A DNA stretch of 64,000 nt, from positions 379,913,633 to 379,977,632 of the forward strand of contig NC_053039.3 in NCBI RefSeq assembly GCF_002575655.3, in the 5' to 3' direction. Below, piece by piece: positions 44,281 through 54,976 of this stretch. The translations under genes and the position numbers were made by a program. A model generated the notes under the pieces. The model worked only from the letters and a program-made list of their open reading frames with translations, made no database searches and was not told the origin of the DNA. Each line of letters opens with the position of its first letter. The first letter of the stretch is position 1. The DNA is from Aegilops tauschii subsp. strangulata (Eukaryota; Streptophyta; Magnoliopsida; Poales; Poaceae).

Positions 44281-44900
44281 GACGGAAGCAGGGTGTCAAC
44301 TGGGCTGTGCGGGGCACTCTGGCATGTCTAGACAGCCTTCTCTTTTATGTTTACCACAGACCAGCCCAGTAGTTTTTTTTCTTTCTGAAAATGGCTAGCC
44401 CAGTTTTTTGTGGTTTGCCAAGTAAGTCGCTTTGTGAGGCCTATTGGGCTGCAAATCTTTCAAGACGAGGAGAGCTTCATTCGGCTGGACGAGAAAATGG
44501 CCTATCAGTAATGAGAAATGGGCTGTACATTTTTAAAACACATCAAACCGGAAATTACTTTCAAATTTCTTTTTTTCGTTTCAAGATTTTAAATTGCATT
44601 AATTTTTATGCGTGGACAATTTGTTGGATTTTATATTGATATACATTTATTTTTAAAATCAGTTTGAATGTGACTCAAAATTTCGGGACTAAAAACAGTT
44701 TGGACCGCACCGAAATATGCAACATTTCGTATAATTTTTTAACCGTGGCCACAATATGGGCTATAATGCTAACAAAAAGAATATGGGCTCCAAAAAAACC
44801 TTCAGAATTAGCAAATGGGCTGTAAATTATTAGAAATAATGGCAGATGGGTTGTATGCTGTTTTCCACAGATTTGAGGCTTTCCTAAAAAAAGGTTGACG
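44281..44900. other. spacer with GGGCTGTAxATTTTT motifs
   Basis: Several short ATGGGCTGTA/AAATGGGCTG units (near 44517, 44755, 44815 and 44845) resemble the repeat class found in CACTA subterminal regions. No gene seen. Confidence 0.35.
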
Positions 44901-46290
44901 CACAAGCAGTGACTGTTGGATGTCCATCCAACGGCCGTCGTGCTTCTTCAATCTCTGCTCTTCCTGCTCCAGCCGCTCAAACAAGCGCCGGCGGGACTGC
45001 CTGCTCCCTCCTCCCCGCGGCCAGCTGTGCTGCCGCGCAGGCTTCACCGCCCCACCGTACTCCCATCGTTGGCCTAGCCATCCCTCTACTCACCCACACA
45101 TGTTGTTATTCTCCGGCGACGGTAGACGAACCAGCAAACCCTCGTATAGTCGTACTCCCCTCCGCGTGGGAAACAACTGCCGAGTCTTCCCTGCCTCCAT
45201 GTCGTTCCCTTCCTAGGCCTCACCATCGTCCACCGTCCTGGTGCTCCCGGCGCGGCCTGGTCAACGTGGTCAACGACCGACATGCATCTGAAGTGGATTG
45301 TACGTGGAGAGGCTGACAGCTGGGTCCACGGCCGCACGCAAGGAAATGCCTCCTTATTACGCGCAAAATAATGATTCCTCCACCTGACATCTGGGACCCA
45401 CCGAAAGGGCCTCTGTATTTCGCGAAAAAAAGTTACCGCCGCTGACAGCTCGGACCCACCAGCTATATCTTCGCACGCAAGGAAGTGCGTCCTTATTACG
45501 CACAAAAAATGAATACTCCCCCTGCTAGCTGGGACCCAGTATAATGGCAGGCTGACTTGTGGGACTACTAAGTTGACGGGGACGGAGGGCTTTGTCAACT
45601 TAGTCAATATGCACGATTCTAGCTCCAGTGACCGTATGATGTCCATCCAACGGCCGTAGTGCTTCTTCAACCTCTGGTCTTGTTGCTCGAGCCGCCCAAA
45701 GCAGCGCCGGGCGTGCCGCATGCTCCTGCCTCCCGTGGCCGGCTGTGTGCCGCGGAGAAGTCACCGCTCCCTACTATTCCCACCGCTGGCCAGGCCCTGC
45801 GGCGATGGCAGCCTCACACCGCAGCCGAACCAGTGAACCCTCGTACTCCTCTCCGCGCGGGCTTCCACTGCCGCGTCTTCCCCGGCTCCGCGTCATCCCC
45901 TTCCTAGGCTCGCCGTCGTCCACCGCCCTGGTGCTCTCAGCGCGGCGTGGTCAACGTGGTCAAGGAACGGCTTCCATCGGACGTGGACTGTACATGGAGA
46001 GGCTGACAGCTGGGTTCACAGCCGCAGCAAGGAAGTGCCGCCTTATTACGCGAAAAATGATTATTCCTCCACCTGACAGCGGGGACCCACCGGACGGTCC
46101 ATCGTATTTCACGAAAAAAACGTTTCCCCCTGACTGCAGGGACCCACCAGCTACATCTTCGCACGCAAGGAAGTGCGTCCGGGCAAAAAAAACGATTCGC
46201 CTCCCTGACTGCTGGGACCCACCAGCTACATCTTCGCAGGCAAGGAAGTGCCTGACAGTCGGGACCCACCTGGTCGAAGCGTACGTAGCA
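44900..46290. repeat. two tandem copies of a 0.72-kb block plus GGGACCCACC repeats
   Basis: The block starting GATGTCCATCCAACGGCCGT (about 44918) recurs about 718 bases later (about 45635), and similarity continues through CTGGTCAACGTGGTCAA to CTGACAGCTGGG. Within and after each copy are units such as CTGGGACCCACCAGCTACATC and CGCAAGGAAGTGC. Long overlapping ORFs on both strands are compositional. This is right subterminal territory of the outer CACTA. Confidence 0.7.
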
Positions 46291-46619
46291 TTGTCATTCT
46301 GGTCGCGAACATGTACGTACATACTGGTCGATGTAGAGGCGCGCACGTGTCGTAGTAGAGGCGCGCACGTAGCATGTACACGTACGTACAGCGGCCAGTG
46401 TGCAAGAGAGAAAATACGGCCACGTACGTACATACGGGCAGGGTCTCGAACGCCTACTCGCGCATACGTATGGCCAGGGCTCGTGTACATGGCTGGGTCA
46501 GAACGGAGAAACAGCGTCGTCGTCGTGTTCATGGGGAGCCAACCGGCTGGGTCGGGACGGAATGCATCGTCGTGTTCATCGGGAGGGCTTGGAGGGAACA
46601 GCCGATGGAAACGAGGCCT

Positions 46620-46880
46620 GGCGTACCGCAGAACGGAGGAAACGGCCTTGTGTTCGACCGGCCACGTTTGAAACAGGATCCTGATCATCGGGAGGGGTCT
46701 GGCGTACCGCAAAATGGAGGAAACGGACCTCCTACGGTCGAAACGGGGGTCCTGTTGATCGGGAGGGGTGTGGCGTACCACAAAACGGAGGAAACGGACT
46801 TGTATTGGAGCGCTACGGTCGAAACGGGGGTCCTGTTCATCGGGAGAGGTGTGGCGTACCGCAAAACGGGACTCCATGGG
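46620..46880. repeat. tandem GGCGTACCGCAAAACGGAGG units
   Basis: About four units of 60-75 bases, each with TGGCGTACCxCAAAAxGGAGG and TCGAAACGGGGGTCCTGTT. Confidence 0.75.
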
Positions 46881-47320
46881 ACACTGTTCATCTCCACCGT
46901 CGACCCCCTCCAGCCTCCACGGGCTACTGTTCATCCACCGTCGACCTCCTCCAGCCTCCACCTGCGACTGTTCATCCACGGGCTCCTGTTCATCCAGCCT
47001 CCACCACGCACTACTCCACCGGCTACTGTTCAACCAGCCCTCTCCACGGGCTCCTGTTCAACCACCCCTCCACGGGCTACTGTTCATCCAGCCCTCCACC
47101 GTCTACTGTTCATTCTGCCCTCCATGGGGTGGTCCTGTTCATCCTGCCCCCCCACGGGGTCCTGTTCATCCAGCCCCAACCGGCTCGATCGATCGGGGTC
47201 CTGTTCATCCAGAGGCAACACCATGGGGTCCTGTTCATCCACCCCCACCAGGAACTGTTCATCCAAACCCCCAGCAACGCTCACTGTTCATCCAGAGGCA
47301 GGATCGATCGGCTTCAGTTA
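46880..47320. repeat. minisatellite of CTGTTCATCCxxC units
   Basis: More than fifteen CTGTTCATCC or CTGTTCAACC units separated by 10-35 bases of CACGGG/CCTCCA filler. Plus-strand ORFs of 200-300 codons here read as Ser/Pro/His repeats in several frames and are not genes. Confidence 0.8.
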
Positions 47321-47329
47321 GCAGCAGTA

Positions 47330-47805
47330 GCGAAGGAATCGCTCGATCGGGTTCAGTTAACAGCCATCGATCGATCGCTCGGGTTCAATAACGCGTAGCC
47401 TGCAGTGCAATCACTCGAGTTCAGTTAGAGCCCAACGCCTCGCTCGGGTTCAGTTAGAGCCAACGCCTCGCACACACGCGCGTACGTGTATGAGAGAAAC
47501 GCGCATCGCTCGGCCCCCGACCTCCCACCGTAACCGGGAACTCCCCGAAATTTTCCTCGCCCTCGCTTCTACCACGGTTTTTTCCGTCATGGATGGCCCA
47601 AAGAATGTCATGCAGCTGCGTCTCCGGCCCGCCGAGGACGAAAAGCCCATTTTCTGTCATGATTTTTTGTCATAGAAGTAGGAGCCCACCACATCTATGA
47701 TGATACCGGGTTTTGTCACAATTATCGTCATAGAAGTGTCATATGTATGACAGAAAAAAATTTCGTTCGGCCCAAAATGTCACGGATGTGTCTTTTTTTG
47801 TAGTG
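47330..47805. repeat. right terminal region of the outer CACTA
   Basis: Contains TCGGGTTCAGTTAgag units (47340-47460), TATGACAGAAA/GTCATAGAAGTG inverted units (47660-47760) and the terminal repeat ending TTTTTTTGTAGTG at 47805. Confidence 0.8.
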
Positions 47806-48236
47806 ATAAGGTGCTAAGTGCATTAGTTTAGCAACTATAGTCCGCAATGCATAGGTGCTTAACCTGTTGTCGCTAAGCTCTCTTCATTTAATGACTTAGC
47901 TACTAAACTCTCTCATGCATTGGTGAGTTTGCTTCATTTAAATGTTTTGCCTAGGTTCGTGTGCTTGGCGTTGGTTCTTCCTCGGGTCACCAAACCCACC
48001 TCTCTCCTCTTAATTGTCTTGCCACATCAGATTTTTCGCCTACATGGCAGGCTTAGCACCCGTACAAGGTGAAGCATTGGGAGAGGCCTTGTATGTGATG
48101 AAAAATATTTGTTTAGAAACTACATCTGCTTAAAAATCCAATGATATACTTTTGATGACATATAACTCTTGTTTAGTTAGCTAAATGAATGACCTAGAAC
48201 TACGTGCACACCTTGTAAACCGAGACGGAGGGAGTA

Positions 48237-48499
48237 TTAAAGAAGTGGAGAGTTTTGCACTCCCTCAACTCTACGGACAATCCAATGACACAAAATGAAT
48301 TATTAGAGTGTGAACTCGAAATTGCATGATAGCATTTTGCCAATTTGGTTACTATTGCAAACATTAATGTTTACTAAAAACTTCAAAACTATATAGAATA
48401 TATGTGGCAACTAATATGCTGCTAAGAATTAGTATAAGAAAATGGGCTAATGAACACTATAAAATTTACAATAAATTGCATGCTTAGTACAATGGGGCA
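48237..48499. other. AT-rich DNA flanking the CslE fragment
   Basis: No gene seen. The next CslE exon would be expected here but no matching sequence is visible. Confidence 0.4.
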
Positions 48500-48514
48500 A
48501 GATTATAGAGTGCA

Positions 48515-49388
48515 TCAGAGCATTCATTGCTCCAGCTTTGAAATTATTGTGGTGCTGAGGCCGCTTCTCCCGTGCCATGTACACAAGTGTTGGTAGCACA
48601 TTTCCTTCATCATCATTTGCATTTTTGTCTTTGCCCTCTATTAGAATCTAGCAAAAGGAAGGATTATATAACTTGAAACTCCCAAATAGCATGCAAGTTA
48701 TTTACTCCAGAATCATGCAAACCTTTACTCAAATTTGGAGGGCAGGAAAGCTACCTGAACAATTGGATGGTGATTTTTTGAGGTATTTTCTTGGTCCCAT
48801 TCATGAAATCCTTTATGGTTTGCTTTGACTTCCTCCGAAATTTTACCTGACAAAATAGCTGTATCAATTCGCTCGGTCATATCTTTATACATCTCCTGTC
48901 CAAAAATTAAAGGTGTCAGTTGCCATGCCAAATGTTGAGCACTACGGGTAGGCTGCACTTGAATATTAATTATCTTATCTAGTCACATGCGTGTGCCATG
49001 TTGTTCTCTATTCAATAGACATTTGATTACATGTGTTTAAAAAAGATGTTTGGAAAATCTGCTTGCCCTGATAAGTGACCATTCTTTTGGGGTGCACAAA
49101 TCTTGATGCCCATCTGACTCTGAGAAGTAAACGACTGGTGACCTTGGCTCAATGTTGTATCTCTTGCAGAATGGTATCCAATGCTTTGCAAATATGGAGG
49201 CCTCCCACAGAGCATAGAAAGTGAGAACTGAACCTCCGTCATCAGAAAGGTACACACTAAGTTTCTCGGCTGGGTAATTGTATGCCATGAGCGATAGGAC
49301 GGTGGAGATGACAAGACTTGGTGGCTCTGACAGTGGATGTGTGGTGCATACAAAGATATCCACACAAGGTAGGCTTTCTCCGTACCTT
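48515..49388 (-). pseudogene. cellulose synthase-like E (CslE) gene fragment, three exons
   Basis: Minus-strand exons: A 49388-49067, B 48895-48755, C from 48647 to about 48515. Exon A holds YGESLPCVDIFVCTTHPLSE and AEKLSVYLSDDGGS with the first catalytic-site Asp region of the GT2 family. Exon B holds KDMTERIDTAILSGKISEEV; exon C holds [19 protein letters not shown] then [20 protein letters not shown]. Exons join in frame (..SLIR/EMYKDM.., ..PIVQ/ILIEGK..). The A-B intron starts with GC rather than GT. The N-terminal membrane exon and everything after exon C (the other Asp and QxxRW motifs, C-terminal membrane helices) are absent, so no active enzyme is possible. Intact relatives are Golgi or plasma-membrane glycan synthases. 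Confidence 0.82.
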
Positions 49389-50440
49389 CTGCAGATGACA
49401 AAGTAACTGCACTAACGCTCAGTGCGGGAAACACATGTTTCAAAGCAGTAGAACCGTACACTTGACACCCTTAAACTATCAAAACAGTTCACTACTTTTG
49501 GATCCAGCTTTGAGAGGAATGAGTCTGAGGTACCTGGTTTATGAGTTGAGTGTTTGTTCCAGAGTCGCAAGAGTTGAGGTGTTCAAATGGACTTATTCTT
49601 ACAAGAAACCAACCCTTGATTTAGTCCTTACCTTTATTATCTAGCTACCATCTTTTTTCTAGAGAAAAGGCATCTCAGTCTAGCTTATTTATTTACTTTT
49701 AGGTTAGTGATCTCTGATCTTAATATGTGCCCTTTGTCCTTGATACAGTCTTCTATCTTGGCAATCATAATTCTAAACAATCTGACCATTTGCTTTTTAA
49801 CTGCTGTAGCATAAAATAGAAACCCTTGTGGTGTACTCAAAGTTCAAAAAACGAAAGCATCAAACTTTTTGTCTAATTTGTTAACAGAAAAGTAGTCCTA
49901 TTTGTTGGCCGGCGTCACTTTAAAGCTAGCCTAATGTAGATTCTCAGTGCACTCAAGTACTACGCGTTTTATAAGACTGTAACTCATAGGCTACTATCAA
50001 ATATTAAGAAAATTAGAAGTATATAGAACTACTAGATCATGAGAATTAGAATAAGGTGGGCCCCTCTCTATGGAAAACACGCCTAGAGATCGTCTGTTAT
50101 GTTTTGTTGAATTTGTTACATTTCTTTTCTTGAATATGTGGTTCATTATTGTGAGTTGTGACGATGGGCTCTTGTGTGCCTCACTGAGCCCAAGAGCTTC
50201 AAGAAAATCAGTCGATGTACATCAAAGGTCTGCGGCATGTTCATCGTTTATGGTAAAAAAAGGCATGTCACTGTTTATACCATTGACCTGGTGGGTGGCA
50301 TTGTCACAAGCTCACAAAAAAAGAGCTGAATGCATTTGCTTTATTTCGAAGATATATACACAACAGGCTAACAAATAGTAGGCGTTACTGTCAGCTCCAT
50401 CACCATCGCAGGACTAGTTTGGCTTTTAACAGTCTGCGAA
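49389..50440. other. unclassified DNA, no supported gene
   Basis: AT-rich with short ORFs only (69 and 102 codons), neither with a recognised domain. No CslE first exon is seen here. Confidence 0.4.
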
Positions 50441-50444
50441 TGGC

Positions 50445-51031
50445 CGTCGTAGACGCAACACCACCCCCTCCTCTGGGATGGCCCAACTCTCCGTCAGTTC
50501 CCCTGTGACATCCGGGCCCATGTTGATGGGTTCTATAGGGCCCTGTTTTCCGCTGCTCCTAGGAGCGGCCTTTCATTGGCTCTAGATTGCTGGACCGGCA
50601 TCCAGCTAGTCTTCGACGCGGAGAACGCGGCCCTCATGGCCCCCTTCTCGGAGGGCGAGGTTTGGGCTGCCATTAAAGGCATGAACCCTACCTCGGCGCC
50701 GGGGCCTGATGGCCTTCCGGTTAAATTCTTCCAGACCTTCTGGAACGTGATTAAACCTAAGATTATGGCCATCTTCGACGACTTCTACGTTGGGTCCATC
50801 GACCTCGGATGCCTCAACTATGGGATCATCTCGCTCATCCCCAAGGTCCCTGGGGCTTCCAACATTCGCCAGTTCCGCCCGATCACGGTCATCAACGTGA
50901 TTTTTCAGATTCTAGCGAAAGGGTACGCCAATAGGTTGACCCTGCTAGCCGACCACATTACCCACCCCAACCAGTCCGCCTTTATCCAAGGGCAGTATAT
51001 CCTGGATGGGGTGCTAGTTCTTCACGAAGTT
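50445..51031 (+). mobile_element. LINE reverse-transcriptase fragment, cut by the chromovirus insertion
   Basis: A plus-strand frame open from about 50485 contains the N-terminal part of a plant L1-type LINE reverse transcriptase: FSEGEVWAAIKGMNPTSAPG (the usual SPGPDG region follows as APGPDGLPVKFFQ), ISLIPKVPGASNIRQFRPIT and HPNQSAFIQGQYILDGVLVL. It stops at HEVV where the Gypsy LTR begins at 51032. The YADD box and the rest would follow after the LTR element, right of the window. The upstream endonuclease part is missing or decayed. Confidence 0.85.
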
Positions 51032-54000
51032 GTAACGCCCGGATAATTAAGCTACAGTAATCCCACGCTAATGATGCCACGTCACCACGGTTACTGTTGT
51101 TAACCTCGCGATGATTCGAAACCGTTTCAAAATTTAAATTCAAATTAATGTCAATAATAAAAGTTTTCAAAAATTTAAACAAAAATGTTCGGTGGGTGCC
51201 AGATATTGCACTGGTAATTATTGTGGAGAAAACATATTTTTAGATAATGCCTAACTATTTTAAAATGATGTAAAATAGAAAAGAAAAAAAAATGCAACAG
51301 AGAAAACAAACAGAAAAAAAGAAGAAGAAAGGAGGAACCCCCCTGCTGGACCGCGGCCCAGCTGGCCATCGGGCCAACCAGGCCGGCCCAGCTCGGCCCC
51401 CACTCCTCTCCCTTATCCATTCCTCCCCCCCACTCCCCACCGACAGCCTCCCCACTCCCCTCGAAATATCCCCCCTCTCCCCCGATCGGGATCGAGGAGG
51501 AGGCGCTCGACCCCCGCCGCCCCTGGACCTCTCCGCCGCCGCCCGGATCGTCGTCGCCCGGAGTCGCCTCGCCTCCTCCCCTGCGTCGAGTCGTCCCCGA
51601 CCCCCTCCACGAGCCCCGCTGCCCCGTCCCTACACCCCCGGTGAGGCCACGGCCTCCACGCCCCTCCTCTCCTTCCCTCGCCCCGCCGCGTGGCCCGCGC
51701 CGTTGCCTCGCGCCCGTGGCTGCGCGCGAGCTCGCGCTCCCGCAGCCCCATTCCCCCCGTCGTGCACCGCCCGCGCCGACCTTGGCCTCCCGCGACCAAG
51801 CACCGGCCGCGCCCCCGCGCCCCGTCTCTCCCGCCCGCACGCGCGCGCACTGCCGCGCTTGCCTGTGGCCACCCTCGCCCCCAGGCCGCTCCCGTGCGAG
51901 CTCCCTGCGCCGGGCCCGCCCGCCGTTGGCCGCCACCGGCCGCCGCTTCCCGTGCCCCGCTCCGGTGTCGCCCGCGCCGCCGCGGATGCGCCGCACCGGC
52001 CGCGTCCCGCGCCCGCTGGCCTTCGCCGCGCCGACTCCGGCCGCCCCTGGCCACTGGCACCCCCCTCCTCTTGCTCCGGCGCCCTGCTGTGGCCGCCGGC
52101 GCCCAGTCGGGTGCGCCCCTGCCGGCCACGCCCGCAGCGCCCATTCGGGCTATGCCCGACGCCCGACCCGCTATGGCCCTGGGCCACTGCCAAACGGGCC
52201 CCCCCACATAACGTTTACAAAAAAGGAAAATGAAATGAAAAAAATAAAATAATAATAATAAACTAGTTAATAAATAAATAAATAAATAATAATAAAAATA
52301 ATAATAAAACAAATAATAAAAATAAAATTAATTAATTAACTAAATTAATTAAGTTAATTAATCCTGTTTAAATTAATCTAATTAATTAGTTAATTTAATT
52401 AAACAGTAATTATTTAGCTAAACCCTAATTAACCTAAACAGAGAATGACAGGTGGGTCCCACTGGACCCACATGTCAGTTTGACTTAGTCAACCCGAGTT
52501 GACTGCGGATGTCAGCATGACATCATGCTGATGTCATAAATCCAAATTTTGAATTAAATTAAATAATTAATTAAATTCCAGAAATTAATAAAATCTTTAG
52601 AAAATCATATCTTTTAATCCGTAACTCGGATTAAAATATTTTTAACATGAAAGTTGCTCAGAACGACGAGACGAATCCGGATACGCAGCCCGTTCGTCCA
52701 CCACACCTCCCTAACCTATCGAACTCGCAACTTTTCCCCTCCGGTCCATCTGTCCGAAAACGCAAAACATCGGGAATACTTCCCGGATGTTCCCCCCCTT
52801 CGCCGGTACCACCTACTGTCGCGTTAGGACACACCTAGTACCGCTCGTTGTCATGTCACGCATCTTCATGCTTATGTTTGCATTGTATTTACTGTTTCTT
52901 CCCCCTCTTCTCTCCGGTAGACTACGAGACCGACACTGCTGCTGCCCAGTTCAACTACGGAGTTGACGACCCCTCCTACTTGCCAGAGCAACCAGGCAAG
53001 CCCCCCCCCCTTGATCACCAGATATCGCCTATTCTTCTCTATACTGCTTGCATTAGAGTAGTGTAGCATGTTACTGCTTTCCGATATCCTATCCTGATGC
53101 ATAGCCTATCCTTGCTACTACTGTTGTTACCTTTACCTGCAATCCTACATGCTTAGTATAGGATGCTAGTTTTCCATCAGTGGCCCTACATTCTTGTCCG
53201 TCTGCTGTGCTATACTATCGGGCCGTGATCACCTGGGCGGTGATCACGGGTATATACTTATATACTATATACATGACAAATGTCATGACTAAAGTCGGGT
53301 CGGCTCGTAGGAGTACCCGCAAGTGGCTCTTTGTGGCGGAGCGACAGGGCATGTTGAGACCGCCTAGGTGAGAGGTGGGCCTGGCCCTGGTCGGCGTTCG
53401 CGAATACTTAACACGCTTAACGAGATCTTGGTATTTGATCTGAGTCTGGCCATTTGGTCTATACGCACTAGCCATCTACGCGGGAGTAGTTATGGGTATC
53501 CCGGCGTCGTGGTATCAGCCGAAGCTCTTTTGACGTCAGCGACGGAGCGGCGCGCGCCGGATTGGACTGGAACGCCACTAGGCTAGGTCTGCTTCCGGCC
53601 GCCCTCGCAACGTGCAGGTGTGCATAGGGCGATGGGCCCAGACCCCTGCGCGCATAGGGTTAGACCGGCGTGTTGACCTCTCGGTTGAGCCTTGGTGGGG
53701 CTGCGATGCGTTGATCTTACGAGGCCAGGCATGACCCAGAAAAGTGTGTCCGGCCAAATGGGATCGAGCGTGTTGGGTTATGTGGTGCACCCCTGCAGGG
53801 AAGTTTATCTATTCGAATAGCCGTGTCCCTCGGTAAAGGACGACCCGGAGTTGTACCTTGACCTTATGACAACTAGAACTGGATACTGAATAAAATACAC
53901 CCTTCCAAGTGCCAGATACAACCCGGTGATCGCTCTCTAACAGGGCGACGAGGAGGGGATCGCCGGGTAGGATTATGCTATGCGATGCTAGTTGCAGGAC

Positions 54001-54640
54001 TCCAATCTACACTCTTCTACATGCTGCAAGATGGAGATGACCAGAAGCGTAGTCTTCGACAGGACTAGCTATCCCCCTCTTATTCTGGCATTCTGCAGTT
54101 CAGTCCACTGATATGCCCCTTTACACATATACCCCTGCATATGTAGTGTAGCTCCTTGCTTGCGAGTACTTTGGATGAGTACTCACGGTTGCTTCTCTCC
54201 CTATTTTCCCCCTTTCCTTTCTATCTGGTTGTCGCAACCAGATGTTGGAGTCCAGGAGCCAGACGCCACCGTCGACAACGACACCTACGACACTGGAGGT
54301 GCCTACTACTACGTGCAGCCCGCTGACGACGATCAGGAGTAGTTAGGAGGATCCCAGGCAGGAGGCCTGCGCCTCGTTCGATCTGTATCCCAGTTTGTGC
54401 TAGCCTTCTTAAGGCAAACTTGTTTAACTTATGTCTGTACTCAGATATTGTTGCTTCCGCTAACTCGTCTGTGATCGAGCACTTGTATTCGAGCCCTCGA
54501 GGCCCCTGGCTTGTATTATGATGCGTGTATGACTTATTTATGTTTTAGAGTTGTGTTGTGATATCTTCCCGTGAGTCCCTGACCTTGATCGTACACATTT
54601 GCGTGCATGATTAGTGTACGGTCAAATCGGGGGCGTCACA
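51032..54640 (+). repeat. 5' LTR of the chromovirus, 3609 bp
   Basis: TGTAACGCCCGG...GGGGGCGTCACA. It has three compositional zones: AT-rich to about 51330; very GC-rich (CCGCC-type) 51340-52200; A/T-rich AATAAATAATTAATT 52210-52430; then mixed sequence. GC-rich ORFs on both strands (up to 313 codons) are not in matching frames in the 3' LTR and are rejected. Two coding-like segments near 52921-52995 and 54242-54342 are described separately. Confidence 0.93.
52921..54342 (+). other. two coding-like segments inside the LTR (possible spliced ORF)
   Basis: Segment 1 (52921-52995) follows a long pyrimidine tract and CGGTAG, reads DYETDTAAAQFNYGVDDPSY with its first base before the AG, and ends CAACCAG/GCAAG (GC-type donor). 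Segment 2 (54242-54342) follows a second long pyrimidine tract and CAACCAG, reads VGVQEPDATVDNDTYDTGGA then YYYVQPADDDQE and a TAG. Both segments are phase 1 and would join in frame. The same signals are in the 3' LTR (from 62453 and 63774). The product would be acidic and tyrosine-rich. No upstream exon was identified, so this is a hypothesis. Confidence 0.35.
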
Positions 54641-54643
54641 AGT

Positions 54644-54655
54644 TGGTATCAGAGC
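54644..54655 (+). promoter_or_regulatory. primer-binding site (tRNA-iMet)
   Basis: TGGTATCAGAGC begins three bases after the LTR end and is complementary to the 3' end of initiator methionine tRNA. Confidence 0.93.
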
Positions 54656-54976
54656 CGACTGCCTGTAGGAATCCCCTTTCCACACTCCTTGGCCGAAGTC
54701 GAGTCTAGACATTACAAAAACTTTTACTAACATAGGCTGTGTGTCTGACGGGCCCACGTCGCCATTGGGTGGTACTAGGATCTTTTACTCCTCGACCTTT
54801 ACTCTGGGACTCTGAACTCTCTTCTACTCGGGTTAAACGAATTTACTAACTCTAACACTAGGATCCCGTGACCGCATTCACCCCAAAGTTGGATAAGCCA
54901 TAGTTGTTTCCTAGAATAGTATTTTGAACAATTCACACACTGTCATTTGACTCCTTTGAAACGTCTTCTCTTTCAG

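Larger units (their letters stand above)
17984..47805. mobile_element. large CACTA (En/Spm-type) DNA transposon, 29.8 kb with nested insertions
   Basis: The left end is CACTACAAAAAAATACACTT; the right end on the minus strand is CACTACAAAAAAAGACACAT, both followed by CCGTGA. The flanking triplet is ATA on both sides (17981-17983, 47806-47808), the 3-bp duplication CACTA elements make. The two flanks are halves of one Stowaway-like element, which independently shows this is one insertion. Inside lie subterminal repeats at both ends, a minus-strand multi-exon gene, a tandem repeat, a DUF295 gene and a second CACTA (31180-39216). No TNP2 transposase of its own is visible, so it probably depended on another copy. 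Without the nested 8-kb CACTA it is about 21.8 kb. Confidence 0.88.
17882..48234. mobile_element. Stowaway/mariner-like element split in two by the 30-kb CACTA
   Basis: The left half is 17882-17983 and the right half 47806-48234. The left end reads CTTCCTCCGTCTCAGTTTAC; the reverse complement of the right end reads CTCCCTCCGTCTCGGTTTAC, and similarity continues for over 40 bases with about eight mismatches. TA dinucleotides flank both ends (17880-17881 and 48235-48236), the Stowaway target duplication. A second inverted pair lies inside (CCTCTCCCAATGC at 17968 and GCATTGGGAGAGG near 48077). Removing the CACTA and one copy of ATA gives an element of about 528 bp. Confidence 0.82.

Noticed and set aside
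45745..47398. Long ORFs (200-357 codons) on both strands near the CACTA right end
   Set aside because: They run through subterminal repeats, overlap in several phases and have no domain.
17984..47805. Two separate CACTA elements each missing an end
   Set aside because: Matching ATA duplication and the split Stowaway-like element on the flanks show one insertion.
51175..52312. Large GC-rich ORFs (up to 313 codons) in the 5' LTR
   Set aside because: The matching region of the 3' LTR has different open frames because of 1-base indels, so there is no coding constraint.
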